A stretch of DNA of 64,000 nucleotides from Stramonita haemastoma (GCA_030674155.1 CM060337.1:45068347-45132346), one strand, 5' to 3'; counted from the first letter of the stretch, positions 20,763 to 47,602 are shown. Numbers and translations: made by a program. The notes: generated by a model not told the origin, from the sequence alone.

Positions 20763-22257
20763 CACCCCTCTCCTAGTTACGTGCTGTGAAATACTTACGT
20801 TACCTGGACTCAACTCTGGTAAAGATGAGATATTGTCCACACAACTGAATTATTATGCTGGTGTCAGTGTATTCTTTGTGCATTCCCCTCACCCTGTGGA
20901 TGTCTTTCTACCAAAGAGATAGCTGTTTCTTTTGTTTAAAAGCAGATCAGACTGGCAAATATGTGTCTAAATGTGTGTCTGTGTTTTCATTCTTGCTTAA
21001 ATGTAAGAGCTGGGGTCCAATGATGTTATGGACCTAAATAGCATTGTTTTTCTTTTGGTGGGGATAGACAGTCAAACATACCATCAGCTCTTTCAAACAT
21101 CACTTTTATAAGTTGGATCTGGTTTTCAAAGTATTGTCGACTTTTTATGTCAAAACTGGCGACAGTAAGTTGTGTTGACTAAAGTGGATATCATTCATGT
21201 GGTTTGTGTTGCTGCCCAGATTATACTGCCAGTATTAAACGAATAATCTTTTGCCATTCCTGATATGTTCTCCATCATGTATACACCTTTTCACGAACTA
21301 GCTTATTACCTGCCTTCACATATTTCATGTTTGTGAGACGCCAGTTTGTATTCTTGTAAAAACACAAAAGATTCTCTGAAATATCAACACATCTGGAGAA
21401 TGAAAAAGTAAAGGGGAGGGATGATTCAGTGTATGATCCTGACAACAAATAATTTAACTTTATGATCAAGCTGCCAAACAAGTCAAAGTCTTTCTGTTGA
21501 TCAGAGCGCCTTGCACAACGACGAACTGATGGTGCTATTTGTTCCCCAAGTCCTATGTGAGGTGGTTTAGATAACTGAACCTGTCTGTGTGTTTGCCTGT
21601 CTGGTGCAAGTCAGTCTGTACATTGCATATTCATCACCAGTGTAAGAACTTGTTGATATGACTTCTAGGTGTTTCATGAGACAGTGAAGAATTTTCGGTG
21701 GACATTTTGTGTGTCTAGAAACCCACGCACTGTTTTTTGATGAAACAATCCTTCACCCTTTTGGGCTTTCAGTGTCTCCAAAGATGAACAAGTATTTCTA
21801 CAAAAAGTAGGGTTTCCTTTTGGGGGGAGAGTATATATCGCACAGATGATAAATTCTTTGGCAAAATTAGATGACAGTTTTTGCCTCAAATATATGCTGC
21901 TACTATGGTTGGTGGGAGAGGGGGGTGGGGTGGGAGAAATAGCCAGAAAAGCCTTTTGGTAGTTTTTTTATGTAGGCTAGCTGACAAAGCTTTGTAAGTG
22001 GAGAGGTTATTCCATTTTAATGATGCTCTGCTAGCTGTTGATGGATCTGTTTCAATGTTCCCCATGTTTTGTGTTGTTTTGTATCGTGACAAAACAGGTG
22101 GGTTTTTTTCCCCTCCAAAAATGGCAATGGTTATGACAATGGTATGATCATTAGGGAACAAAAGAGCACAGTGTAAAGAAAATCCATGGTTTAAACGTTT
22201 TGAAAGATGTTCAAGTACAAAGTTTATTTAATTTATTTTATTTTTTTATTTTTATAC
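20763..22257. other. non-coding interval, no feature seen
   Basis: A+T-rich; the open frames are short and lack splice sites. Confidence 0.4.
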
Positions 22258-22405
22258 TTTATGTCTCAGCAGATTTCTCTGCGTGAAATTCGGGCTGCTT
22301 TCCCCGGGGAGAGTGTGTTGCCACAAGTGCAGCGCCTACCTTTTTTTTTTTTTCCTCAGGGATAGTGTCTGAACATGACACCTGTGTGCATGATGGGTTT
22401 TTTTT
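22258..22405 (-). mobile_element. SINE family V, 3' fragment
   Basis: Reverse complement of the gagagcagcccgaatttcac / gcagagaaatctgctg end of family V. Confidence 0.82.
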
Positions 22406-23416
22406 AAATATTTTTTTTTATAACAGTTGTTGACTAATATCATAGGATGCCCCAAAAAGCAGGAGTTTTGTTGTGTGTTTCTTTCAACATCTTAGATCTC
22501 AATCATAAATAGATTACTGGTAGTTTCTTTTCAGTTTCTTATTTTCCAACCAATATGTCAAGCCTCCTTCCCATTATCATCTAGGGTTTTTGTTTGTTTT
22601 GGTTTTTTGCAGCCTCAGGCTTATGATTTTGTACATGTGAATGTGATAGTTCTAAATCTCTTCTTTTTTTCCATCAAAATTTTTTTTTTTTATCTTAGTC
22701 AATTTCAAGTATCTTTTTCTATGATCTGCTAATGACATCTTTCGCTGGCCAGAGATTGTGATTCTGTGCCTGTGAATGTGAGATGAATTGTTAAATTATA
22801 GAAAGTAGCCTATCTTGCTGTTGGGTACAAGGAATGTTGAAACATCAGCTGATGACAAGACTTCTGAAGCCAGGGTCTAAGTCTTGGGTCCATTCATGCT
22901 AAACAAATGGCCCAACTGAAGGAAAAAGCCCCCCAAACTGAAAGTCTATGATTAAAAGAATTGCTCGTGTAGTTTTTGTTTGGTTTAGATTTTAGGGGTT
23001 TTGTTTTGTAGGTATTGGGTTTTTTTAAAATGTGGGTGGGGGTGGGGCAGGGGGGAGGTGATTTATATTCTTGAACAAATCTTTGGGAAATTACTTTTCA
23101 AATAATGAAAGGGACCGTAACTGGTTATTTGCACTTGTTTTCCTTAATTGCAGTTTGTTCATTTATTTTTTTGTTTGAACAAGTAGGTGTAAGTTTCAAA
23201 GCAAACAGAAAAAAAACTAAATGGATGTTTTGAGGTATGGCTTCAGCAATTGTCCTCATTAATTTTAGTTTTGTCATCAACAGCTGCTGTGGTCTGACTG
23301 ACTGCTAGTACCAGTGCTGGGTTTCAGCTGCTATCATTTGCATATATATGATTTGCACACACATATAGTAACATCTTTTACAGCTGCATTTTTCTTTTAA
23401 AATTTTAACTTTTTTT
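22406..23416. other. non-coding interval, T-rich, no feature seen
   Basis: Several poly-T runs. No exon or recognised repeat. Confidence 0.4.
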
Positions 23417-23725
23417 TATTTGGTGTTAGCTTATTGTTTGTAAATGACATTGTGCTTTGTTGGAAACTGCCATTTTAGCACAACTGCCATTCTGCAAAAT
23501 GTCTTTAATTTGGCGTTGGCTTAACGTTGTGAATGACATTGTGCTTTGTTGCAAACTGCCATTTTAGCAATATGTCTTTTATGTAGTGTTGCTTATTGTT
23601 TGTGAATGACATTGTGCTTTGTTGGAAACTGCCATTTTAGCACAACTGCCATTGTTTAGCAAAATGTCTTTTATGTAGTGTGTTTGGCTTATTGTTTGTG
23701 AATGACATTGTGCTTTGTTGGATGG
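23417..23725. repeat. tandem repeat, about 4 copies of a 78-90 bp unit
   Basis: Copies share gaatgacattgtgctttgtt and aactgccattttagca and are in the same orientation. Confidence 0.88.
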
Positions 23726-24109
23726 ACGCTGCCGAAATATCTTATGGGGAATGTTGATGGCGTGTTACATATCAGGTGTTTTCAGAAACTGAGAATAAAT
23801 GTTTTTATGTCACATACTTTACTGGTCTATGCTTGTGCATCATGAATGTTTACCCCCCCTTTCACCACCACACCACCACGTCAGCCGTTGTGTACACACA
23901 TTCATTTAGTGTTGACATCTCACGTGCAGAACCCTTTTTTTTCACACGAGAAAACCAGTTTGAAAAGTATCAAGACATAATATACCGATAACAATGAATG
24001 CACTCTATTGACTTGTGACGATCCTACGCCTTTTTCAGTTTAAGTTGTAGCACCTGTATAAAACCAGATAAAAAATTCATCTGATTTCGAAGTGGACACA
24101 CCAGGACAT

Positions 24110-24293
24110 GCCGCCACTGTAGTCTAGTGGTTAGGGCATTGGACTCGTAATCTAAAGATGGATCGGTGGTCTAGGTGGTCACGCGCCTTGCCTAGAAAGC
24201 AAAAAGTCGGGTCGGAGTGTGCGGGGTTCGTACCCCGTTGGACTCAAAACTTTTTCCCCATCCATTAGACCATGAGTGGTGGTCTGGGCACTA

Positions 24294-24324
<31 letters not shown>

Positions 24325-24821
24325 CGTGTGTTACACATCACTATTTAGCGCACGTAAAAGAACCCACGGCAACAAAGGGGTTGTCCCTGGCAAAATTCTG
24401 TAGAAAAAAGCCACTCTGATAGGGAAACAAATACACTTGCATGCAGGAAAAAGAAAAAAAAAAGGGTAGGCGCTGCACATGTGGCGACGCGCTCTCCCTG
24501 GGAGAGCAGCCCTAATTTCACGCAGAGAAATCTGCCGTGACATAAAGTGGTACAAAATACAAAAAAAAAAATAATAAAAATAAAGGTTGTTGGTTCGAAT
24601 CCCAGCTTTCGGTTATGGCGTTGTGCCCTTGGAAAAGGCACTTTATGGCTATTTTCTCACCCCACCCAGGTGTAAAAGGGGTACCAACCTTGTGTTGGGG
24701 GTTAACCCTGAGATAGACTGGTGTCCTATCCAGGGGGGAGTCTATGACTCTCAGTCGCTTAATGCCACAGAAACCGGGATAAGCACCATCCTGATGAGCC
24801 TTAAGGCCGGGACAGACTTTA
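24110..24821 (+). mobile_element. SINE family K copy, interrupted by another SINE
   Basis: tRNA-like head gtagtctagtggttagggca (A-box region) is at 24118-24137, and the B-box ggttcgaatcc is resumed after the insertion at 24592. The body matches the copy at 4691-4980. It is flanked by the perfect 12-bp duplication ACACCAGGACAT at 24098-24109 and 24822-24833. Confidence 0.92.
24158..24580 (+). mobile_element. SINE family V copy nested in SINE K
   Basis: Head gatcggtggtctaggtggtc with B-box-like ggttcgtaccc, body with catcactatttagcgcacgt, and 3' part with ctctccctgggagagcagcc. It has an A-rich tail. It is flanked by TAAAG at 24153-24157 and 24581-24585. It separates the A-box and B-box of the host SINE. 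Confidence 0.9.
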
Positions 24822-25059
24822 ACACCAGGACATATTGTGTGGTCAGAAAATGAAGACCTGTGTGTGTTGAGCTGCTGTCCAGTACAGCAGGAGAGTTGAG
24901 GCCATGATCAACGCCAATATCACTTCAGAGCAAGTCACTCTTGCCATTTTAATGATCAACCGATTTATTGATGGTGCGATGGGCTCTTCCCTGAGCCAAG
25001 AGATCAGTGCTTTTATGATTATTTTATGCAATTTATATATATATATATATTTTTTTATT

Positions 25060-25160
25060 CCTTGGCTAAAGCTCTGAGGTTTACCAATGGTGAGGTTTTG
25101 TGTATGCAACTGGTCGCCCCCCCCCCCCCTTTCGGTTGCTGCATTTCATCTTCAGGGAGG
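25060..25160 (+). repeat. interspersed repeat family M
   Basis: Core ccttggctaaagctctgagg and taccaatggtgaggttttgt. It opens an M-A-N series also seen at 52.9 kb. Confidence 0.72.
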
Positions 25161-25189
25161 GTATCTAAACATGTGTTTTTGGCTTTTGG

Positions 25190-25335
25190 AGGGTTATCCG
25201 TTCCAATGGCACACAATGGCCCACTCTTCCAAAAGGCAGAACAGGTTTTTAATATGTGCACAAGATGCTCTGTGTGCGTTTTCACATGGGGCTTTGGTTT
25301 ATAGTCTCATCCCAAGGTAAAGGACTTTGACAGTT
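25190..25335 (-). mobile_element. SINE family A, internal fragment
   Basis: Contains aatggcacacaatggcccac and tttatagtctcatcccaagg. It is preceded by a family M segment and followed by a family N segment. Confidence 0.78.
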
Positions 25336-25339
25336 TGAT

Positions 25340-25495
25340 TTTTTTTTTTCATCTTAAGGACTTTGACATTTGATTCAATTTTTTATTGTCAAACTGGGAA
25401 GGGCAAGGCTGGGAATGAACACAGAACCTCACGGTTTACTTGTTGGCAGGCAAACATCTTGACCATCCTTCCACCCTCCTTGAACGCTTTTATTT
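25340..25495 (-). repeat. interspersed tRNA-like repeat family N
   Basis: Contains gtcaaactgggaagggcaag, gaacctcacggtttacttgt and ccaccctcct. Confidence 0.72.
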
Positions 25496-25786
25496 TATAA
25501 CTTAAAGAACTGTAGTTTGCTTTTGTCTTCCAAAAGAGATAGCTTTAATTTTACTAACGCGAGACAGCACAGGTTCCACACCTCTCAGCAAAACAGCCAA
25601 TTTTACTAAGTGTGCATAGATCTATATCCACAGCTGTACCTCTTCTTACCACATCTTGGCCTAATAATGTCCTTTTGCATTTACTCCATGTCTTTTTTTT
25701 TTGCTTGATGCATGTCAGTTTGGTCAGTTTTTCCGTGAAAATCTCGATGTTGTGAAAGTGGTGCTGTGAAGTGATTCAACAGCATA

Positions 25787-25978
25787 ATTCCTCTGAAGTC
25801 GGAGTATCGCTGCCTGTACGGCGAGGTTCTTGAAAACAGTCATACACACAAAATTCTCATTCAAGGTGAAATTTTAACCTCACAGTGATTCCCAGGTGGG
25901 ATGAGAGTCCAGAATGCATTTTCTGGGTGACCCCCAGAGTGTTAAGCTGGGGAATGCACTACAACAGTATAGTAAAGG
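25787..25978 (+). repeat. interspersed repeat family L, full copy
   Basis: cctctgaagtcggagtatcg through ttaagctggggaatgcacta. Confidence 0.84.
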
Positions 25979-26054
25979 GAGACTATCTGAATGATAGCAG
26001 ATGACACACTATGTGAGATGAAATAAGTCTCTGAACGACAGCGAATCTTTCAGA

Positions 26055-26585
26055 TTTTGAGAATTGTTGTTGACTTTTTTCAAATGAAATCGTACTTCCA
26101 TATTCTCAACTTTTTCCAGAAAAAAACAATAGAAAAACATGAAGCACAGGTCTGGCATCGCCATCAGCCTCAAGATCAGACCAATACACTCTCTGGTCAT
26201 GTCCACATTCTTGTGATGTATGCATGTAAAATGTGTACCACAACAGCAGACAGTGAAAGATGAGTACAGGCAATGGAGATGCTGTCGCAAGCTCCTTGGT
26301 ATCTAATACAGAGATCATAATACTAATGAGGAAGTAAAATCCTGAACTTGCGCCATATGAAGAGCTCCTGACTTCCGTGGAAAAACACAAACTGAAGTGG
26401 TATGGGCATGTCACACGAACATCTGGACTTTCCAAAACTTTCCTACAGGGAACAGTTCAAGGAGGAAGATGAAGGGGCAGACAGAGACAATGATGGATAG
26501 ACATCCTCAGAGTGGACTGGCCTTGAATGATGCCCAAATGGTCTACTAGACAATGAGGTAGGCAAAGGTGAAGGTCTCAGGGTGA
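26055..26585 (+). pseudogene. non-LTR retrotransposon reverse-transcriptase C-terminus, degenerate
   Basis: Frames broken by stops spell pieces equivalent to the 44.4-45.0 kb copy: an S-L-V-x-S-x-F-L segment, RKLLGI, YRDHNTNEEV, and a Gly/Arg-rich end corresponding to GGRRKGQTE. Several frameshifts are present. It is a dead 3'-end insertion. Confidence 0.75.
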
Positions 26586-26934
26586 CTCAGTTTTGAAGTT
26601 TCCTCTTATTCCAGGTCTGTGACCATTTTAGGTCAAAAGCCTTCACATGAAATTTATGAGGGCTGAAACTGAAGGTACATTGCTGTAGGGTAGCCATCTC
26701 ACTGCCTCTTGAGATCAAGTCACTATTATTGCAAGTGTGGCGTGTGGCATTTGGTGTCTTGCATATTGGGTCAAACACCAGCAACGTGACCCTGCAGTGG
26801 TGGTGAAAAGCCACCTGTGTTACAGAATAGTTTGTATTTTAATTGGTACACAGTGTTACGCGTTTAATCAAGCTTTAACCATGAGATAAAAGCCCTGATT
26901 AAGGCCTATGTGGTTGGCGGAGTTATGAATAATA

Positions 26935-27240
26935 TGACTGGATTTGATTTGATTGTATTTGGCTTCTGTTTAGTGGCCTAACAGCAACCCAACATAAATA
27001 GCTCTCTGTGGACTGATAGCTCTGAAAAACCCTGGTTGTGGCTGTAGTAGTAAGACTGAATGGTAGGAAACAGCAACACTTATATGTCACAGAAGATAAT
27101 ACAGCAAGCAACAAACAAAACAAGAGAAAGGACACACTGAGAATGAAGACAAAAAAAGAATGTGCAGCAACAGACCCAATACAGGCGACTCGCACCAGTA
27201 TGACCTCAGTGACAAACACTCTCAAGAATTTAAAAGAATA
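26935..27240. other. interval between LINE fragment and SR gene 3' end; nothing coding seen
   Basis: Begins with a gatttgatttgattg tract that is also seen as a retroposon tail elsewhere in the window. No exon with flanking splice sites is recognisable. Confidence 0.4.
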
Positions 27241-29064
27241 TTTATTTCAACACTGAAAGGAATACAAAGCATTCACATAAAAAGTCACTTTAAAATAATA
27301 AACAAAACACACACACCAAGACATGAAGGTTTTGTAACAATACTGTTTACCAAATTACACAACTAAAAACCACAAGCACGAACTTAAAAATAATTTCTAT
27401 TAATATCAAACCCCTGTGGCAACTGTGTTTATATCAGGAATCATTTCCAAACAATCTCTGATAATTATATCAGGAATCATTTCCAAACAATCTCTGACAT
27501 AATACATTGAAAACACAAACCTTGAACAACAGACCATTCACATGAAATGGGAAAGGAAACCAATGGTAGAATCATATTGTTAACACCAAACAAGTATGTG
27601 CTGCAATGTGAATTTGTTATGTGAAACCATTCATATTAAAACTTTTTCAAATGAAATGTTTCTTCAACAGGACACCACAGACAGTTATACATTACAAAAT
27701 AAGTCTTTAAAAAAAAAAAAAAGTTTGATTTGTTCTTATAGTGACTTATACCATAACAAAATTGAACAGGCTTTTTAGAACCCATTTTCTACACCAAAAA
27801 ATCCACAATTCAACCAAGTTTAACAAATATGTCTACCTTATCATTTAGCAATATCAATTTTAATTAGTAACATTTTAACAAAACCCTAGCCAAGTGCAAA
27901 AAGCAATACTGGTCACAATGTGAAAGAAAGGACAGAAACCAGGCTTTGTTTTTCAAACAGTAAAACTCCAAGCAGGACATCCTGGTACCAGGTTCCAACA
28001 TCACATACTGCATAGAAAGACAGCAACCTTTCTGATTTTGCCTGAATTTCTAAATTGATTCTCTGCACACAAGTAATGTGCATGTATATTAACATTTTTT
28101 GGTGTTTTTTTTTTTTAAGATATATTTTTAACAGTATGTGAGTGAGCATGCACCTAAGCACAGTGGTTGCGTGTCAATCAAAGGTGGAATTTGGAGAGGG
28201 GAATTGGAAGGAGGATATGCATATGCTTGAATCTACACACATACTTGTCATGCTTTCATGTCATTCCTCTTTCCATTTTAAATGCTTTGGCTTTTGTTAT
28301 CAGATAAGGTATGCCAACTATACTTTTTTATCATCATAATACAGCAAAAAGCACACCAACTAGAAAACACTTCCCAAAGGCTTACTTCCATTCCAATTCT
28401 ATTCTGTTGAGTTGCACTAAGGATCAAAACATATAAATGAATATTTTTTAAAAAATCAAGCACCAAACACAAAACAAAAACACACACAAACACAAAAAAC
28501 TGATGGCAGGGAAAAAATAAGGGTATAGCCAAAAACACTGTCTTGGAAACGCTAAGCTGCAGAGAACATCATAAAGGAAAATGAAAATCCCCAACACACA
28601 CACACACACCACACACAGGGCTGCAATCACTCATACTTTTCACATCCTTTTCTCTCCTCTTTCGCAGTTTCACATTTCTGATCTGTGTCAGTAGCGGGAT
28701 TCAAGACCCCCCTCCCCCCCCCTGCCAAATCATTCGCAACAATCTCTATCTTTCCACTTTAACTCTTCAGCTGCTCTGCTGTAAAACATCAACACTTACA
28801 AACAATGGAGCAAGGTTAAAACACCAACACTAACAAACACTGAAGGTTAAAACATCAAAGGTAACCAACTTCCAAAAACCCAATGACACAGGAACAACAA
28901 GAATGAACACAAGTCAACATAAAGATGAATTTAAAAAAAAAAAAAAAGAGGAAAATACCCCCCTCCCCCCCCCCCCCCACAGTGAAGGTAGTGGTGATGA
29001 ATTTGTCTCTATGACAAGACAGAGTTGAAGGGACTGCCACCTGTATCTCCAGAACATGTACACT
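27241..29064 (-). other. probable 3' UTR of the downstream SR gene
   Basis: A+T-rich and without open frames on the minus strand. The first minus-strand AATAAA below the stop that I find is at 27241-27246, giving a UTR of about 1.8 kb. The end is a guess from this hexamer. Confidence 0.4.
27430..27500. repeat. 35-bp direct duplication
   Basis: tatatcaggaatcatttcca plus aacaatctctgata occurs twice in tandem, in the probable 3' UTR. Confidence 0.85.
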
Positions 29065-42670
<13,606 letters not shown>

Positions 42671-42956
42671 GGCATACGCTAGACTAGATGCACCAGCTAC
42701 ACATTAGGCCTAGCATTATTGATTTTGACTACTTTTCCTTCTATTTTCATATATTCTATTACTCTTGCATTCGCACTGCACATATCCCTTCAACACCTGT
42801 GGTTTATCACAGTTCTTGATTAAATCATTGATGCTGGGGGCAACAACAAAGTGAGAGAGCTGTATGATCAGTGGCTTTCCCACTCATGAAATTCCACTTA
42901 ATAAGGCTACAGCTTTAGTGATCAACTAGGCCTATGACTGACTAGGAGGGTTAACT

Positions 42957-43317
42957 TATTTATTCTTTTATATCGAGGATAATGGAATAAGCAGTCATAT
43001 GCTTTTTTAATCCAGTCCCCGTGTGTATGCAGTTTTGTAAATGTCATCTGTTCCCACCGGCACACGATGGCCTACTCTTACAAAAAGCGGAACAGGATTT
43101 AACGTGTGGGCAAGATGCTCTGTGTGCGTTCGCTCACGGGGCATCGGTTTATAGTCTCATCCGAAAGACTTTTGGGGGGAGTGGAGTCGGCACTGATGTT
43201 AACTCCAGAGCAAAAATCCCCTCGACCGGGAATCGGGTCGTCAAATTGCGAGCGCAATGTTCTGACCACTAAGCTTTTTTTTTTTTCCTGACCACTAGGC
43301 TATATCCCGCCCCTTGA
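42957..43317 (-). mobile_element. SINE family A, full copy
   Basis: From tattcttttatatcgaggat to the head ctaggctatatcccgcccct. The A-box region contains a T-run insertion. Confidence 0.88.
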
Positions 43318-43645
43318 CTTGCATTGTCTGTTATGTGCTGCAGCCCTGGGGTCTTGTTGGCCTTTGGAGAAAAAAAAAGAGCAAATTTGTTGGTCTTCAG
43401 AGAAAAAAAAAGCAAATTTGTTGCTTAATGTACCATCTGGAAATAAAATTTTGACTTGACTTGACTTGGAGAACGTCTCCAACGCTGACTGTCCTTATGC
43501 CCTCTTGGCCAAGAGAGTGGGGGTGTACTGTGGGCAAGGCATCTCCACTATAATCAAATTTCTGCCTAATTTCCGAAATTGCATCTGCCTCCCCCTGCTG
43601 CTTTGGGGGTCATCGTCGAACACGATGGACAAACAACAACACACG

Positions 43646-44372
43646 TACTAAGGTATCCACAGAAATAAAAACCACTTTTTCTGAAAGACTGGCCCATGAC
43701 TCAAAACTCATGCGATTATGCACAAATTTGGTAAGTTTGAACTTTTCTTTTCAGCAAACACTGAACCCCTCAGTCCCCTACTGTCTGCTAGCTTCCTAAT
43801 GGCAATATGCATGCGTGGGTCGACGCTGTAGGAACATGAACAATCCTCATTTTGATGATCATTTCCAACTTTGTCGTGACTACCTGGTATTGCTCCATGC
43901 CTTCAATCCCAAAAAACAAGAGCACAGTGCATTTTTCCATATTTAAATAATCTGTGAAAATTCACCCAAAAAAATTCCCACCCGCACTCAATACAATCAG
44001 TGCGTACAAAGACTACAGACTGCCTTTAAAAAAAAACGCACTTTTCCTTCTATTCTCCTGTTACTCTTAATATCATACCACACAGACTAAGGCATCCACA
44101 GGATTTTTTTTTTAAACAACACTTTTTAGTGAAAGACTAGCTTCTGACTTTTTTTTCAGCAAATACTGTGTCCCCAGTCCTTTGCTGTCTGCTAGCTTCC
44201 TAATGGCAATATGCATGCCCTGGGACAACGCTGTAGGAATACAAAAAATCCTCATTATTTGAGGATTATTTCCAACTTTTTTGTGACTACCTCGTATTGT
44301 TCTATGTCATCAATCCAAAAAAGAAGTGCACAATGCATTGTTTAGACTTTAAAAAATCTGCGGAAACCAACA
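43646..44372. repeat. direct duplication, two units of about 300 bp
   Basis: 43646-43970 and 44090-44372 share ctgtctgctagcttcctaat, ggcaatatgcatgc and cgctgtaggaa in the same order, with moderate divergence. Confidence 0.82.
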
Positions 44373-44388
44373 AAAAATTTCCTCACTG

Positions 44389-44441
<53 letters not shown>
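44389..44441. repeat. CTAT microsatellite
   Basis: About 13 CTAT units abutting the LINE 3' fragment. Confidence 0.96.
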
Positions 44442-44442
<1 letters not shown>

Positions 44443-44985
44443 CCTTAGTCTGGCGACTGTGGGGGCACCCCTGAAGACTTGACAACCAGTTCCCTCCATT
44501 CCTCTCTGTTCTGCCTTTCTCAAAGTTTTGTTGAGTTCTAGGCCTGTCCATTTGCTGATGTCCTCCCATCTCTTCCTTGGCCTGCCTCTTTTTCTTCCTC
44601 CTTGGACAGTTCTTTGCAGTATTGTTTTTTTCAACTCTTTTTGATCTTGTGACATGCCCTACCATTTAAGTTTAAGCTTCTTTACGACTGATAGGTTTTC
44701 GCAGGGACCAATGGTTTGCTGGATTCTGTTATGCACATCTTCGTTGCTTATGTGGTCTCTGTACGAGATGCCAAGGAGTCTTCGGAAGTATCTCTACCGC
44801 CTGTACTCTTCTCTCCAAATCAGCAGTCAGGGTCCACGATTCACAGGCATACAGGAATATGGATATGACTAGGGAGCGATTAGTCTGATCTTGGAGTTGA
44901 GTGAAATAGTTTTCTCTCTCCAGATGGTGTTCATTTTTTACATTGCTGTTATTGTCTGTGCAATCCTGCATACTACCTGGCTACT
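44434..44985 (-). pseudogene. non-LTR retrotransposon reverse-transcriptase C-terminus
   Basis: Minus-strand frames read SLVISIFLYACESWTLTADL near 44.9 kb, followed, after a frameshift, by a segment with GGRKRGRPRKRWEDISKWTG at 44.5-44.6 kb. These are typical of endonuclease-reverse transcriptases abundant in molluscs. There is no catalytic RT core in the window. A CTAT array abuts its 3' end. Confidence 0.85.
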
Positions 44986-45774
44986 CTCCCACTGGCACTC
45001 TCTACAAGAAACTACATCACTCCCAAAACTAATTGAGGAGTGTAGCCTAATGCCCCCCCCCCCTCCCCAGCTAATACACAGCCTACCCCCCCCCCCCCCC
45101 TTACCCAAGCTAAAATAGAAGTGTAGGCAAAGTGGGCCGGGAAGGTAGGATGTGGGTGTATTTTCACCCATACCCCTACATTTTACTCTGTGGCTCAATA
45201 AATTCTCATGCTGATGCTCTGAAATTTCGTGACTTTGTCAATAACCCTCTGTCATACACATACACAGAAAATTGTTTAAAAATAAACAACTTGATAAACA
45301 AAAAAATATTGGTCATGGGTGTCAACAGGCCTATACTTCAAAAGAACAAAAACTGCCCTCAGTATGTTGTGGGTGTACAGCCATCCCAACACTGTTCAGA
45401 ATGAAGGCACTGTCCTGTATGAATGCTCTCTGTATTGCAGTTGTTTGCACACTCATCCCTGTAAAAAGAATTTTCACATGCTACAAATTCTCAATGATAG
45501 TACTTTCGCAGAGACAGAGAGAGAGAGACAGAGACAAAGAACTCAACTCGAATGATTTATTCACAAAAAGGCCATTGGCCCATACATGAAGGGGGTTGCT
45601 TAACTGATTAGTATTTTGGTGTTGGATAAAAGACAACAGCAATAACAATAACAATAACAAGAATACTGCATAGCAACAAAATCAGTAACAAAAATATGAC
45701 TTATGATCATAAAACATCTCTTATTCTGAAAGCTTTACACAGATATAAAGTGAGACTGTGCACAACCTCAGGCT

Positions 45775-46475
45775 GACTTTGCGCCATGAGTAAACAGTCT
45801 AAATGAATTAGGCTGCCTGCTATATTTTACAGGGATGAAACTCTGCCTAACATCCTCTAACACTGGACAGCATAACACAAAATGCACTTCATCCTCAGGT
45901 GCTTGCTTACATAATGGACATAGTAACCTGAGGTTGTCAACATCATATTCTCTTTATCTGAATTTATGAGCATTTCAATATCTGATACACCAAGTCTAAA
46001 CTTCACATGATTCTTTTCAAATGTATGTCTATATCAAGCTTTAGATACGGTTTGATTTCATGTGTACTGATAAATTGTCTATACATTTGATTTCTTTCAC
46101 TGGTTTGTATATGGTCACTCCATTGCTGCCATTGGCAGTCAATCAATCTTTGCCAGAAAGCGTTTATAAATTCTCTACAATTTCCAACCCCTTGATTGAG
46201 CCCAACAAATCCAAAACCGAGTTCACACAAACAGGTACGTATTTGGTAGCCCAGTTGTTTTTCCCTTTGGCATCTAGATCATAAAGCATCTTGTAGATTT
46301 AAAAGGAAGCATGTTCTCATCCATATGTAGAATCTTAATCCAGTATCTAATACATCTTATAGCAGCATTAACAGAGACAGGATATCTATTAGTTTTATTA
46401 TACACATGATCATTGAGCATACGTCTATCTAAGCCTAAAAACTGCTTTAAAGCAAAGAAGTGCACTGATCAGACC
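45775..46475 (-). pseudogene. non-LTR retrotransposon ORF2 C-terminal (post-RT) region
   Basis: Minus-strand pieces read LDRRMLNDHVYNKTNRYPVS, FINAFWQRLIDCQWQQWSDH, and at the end LLCPLCKQAPEDEVHFVLCC followed by PVLEDVRQSFIPVKYS and a stop. The CPxC...HF...CP finger is the usual end of such ORF2 proteins. Internal stops and a frameshift are present. Confidence 0.82.
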
Positions 46476-46829
46476 TGCCTACCCCACCAAAACAAAAATA
46501 GTATTTGGACAGGTCAAAAATTGTATTCTGAGGCCAAAAATGGTATTTTGCTATCGTCTTACCTTCACACTTCCAGACAGATTCCAGAAGCATTTCAACA
46601 CTGAAACTTTACTGCATGTTAGCCAAAACTGACAGTTTTTAAAAGAATTTCCTCCACAAACACCTATTTTCTCTACAAGGATAGTTATCTTCTATAATAT
46701 ATCACAAAATCACCTACTTCATGTCATACCTCAATTTCCAGTTCTCTGTCACTTTGTGCACATATTTCCTGTTCTTCAAAACTAACACACTAGAAAAAAT
46801 AGGAACATGAGTGCTTATTCCATTACCCT

Positions 46830-46832
46830 TAA

Positions 46833-46864
<32 letters not shown>

Positions 46865-46874
46865 TATATATATG

Positions 46875-46925
<51 letters not shown>
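46830..46925. repeat. AT microsatellite
   Basis: AT array that truncates the hAT-like pseudogene. Confidence 0.96.
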
Positions 46926-46928
<3 letters not shown>

Positions 46929-47170
46929 AAAGGTGAATTTTGTCCTGCTTCTCCTTCATAAAAGCAAACACTCCTTTCTTCTGGCCAACCATCACATGAG
47001 CGTTGTCACAGCCAAATGATATGCAGTTACTCCATAGGATCTTCTGCTTGACCAATTCTGCTTCCATGAGGCCAAAATTGTTTTCACCTGTTAAAACACA
47101 AAGTATATGATTACATGAATATTTTGAAGATGCACAGTGGTATGTCTGTATGCTTGTGAATTAAGTGTCC

Positions 47171-47173
<3 letters not shown>

Positions 47174-47238
<65 letters not shown>
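47174..47238. repeat. TG microsatellite followed by G/A-rich tract
   Basis: TG array, then GGGGGAGAGAGG-type sequence to 47335. Confidence 0.95.
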
Positions 47239-47601
47239 TTAAAGAGAAAGGGGGGGGGGGAGAGAGGGAGAGGGGGGGAAAGGAGGGGGGGGGGGGAAGA
47301 GGGAGGGAGGGAAGGAGGGAGAGAAGAGACAGAGACAGACACACACACAGGTCACCTTGTGAACATGTATGTGGATATTATTACCCCAAAAAATATTTTG
47401 GCTGAAACACTGTACCCAATAACTGAATAAGAGAAAACTATGCCTTGAAGTCATACTAAAATCAGTACATGTCTATTTTCTTTTGGCTTGCAGGCAACAT
47501 AGTATGAATCAATGTGCCAGTAAAATACACTGATAACATCAGGAACTGGAAAGATAAAGAAGTTCTGGAAGTGAGATTGACTTACAAAAAAAAAAGAAAT
47601 G

Positions 47602-47602
47602 T

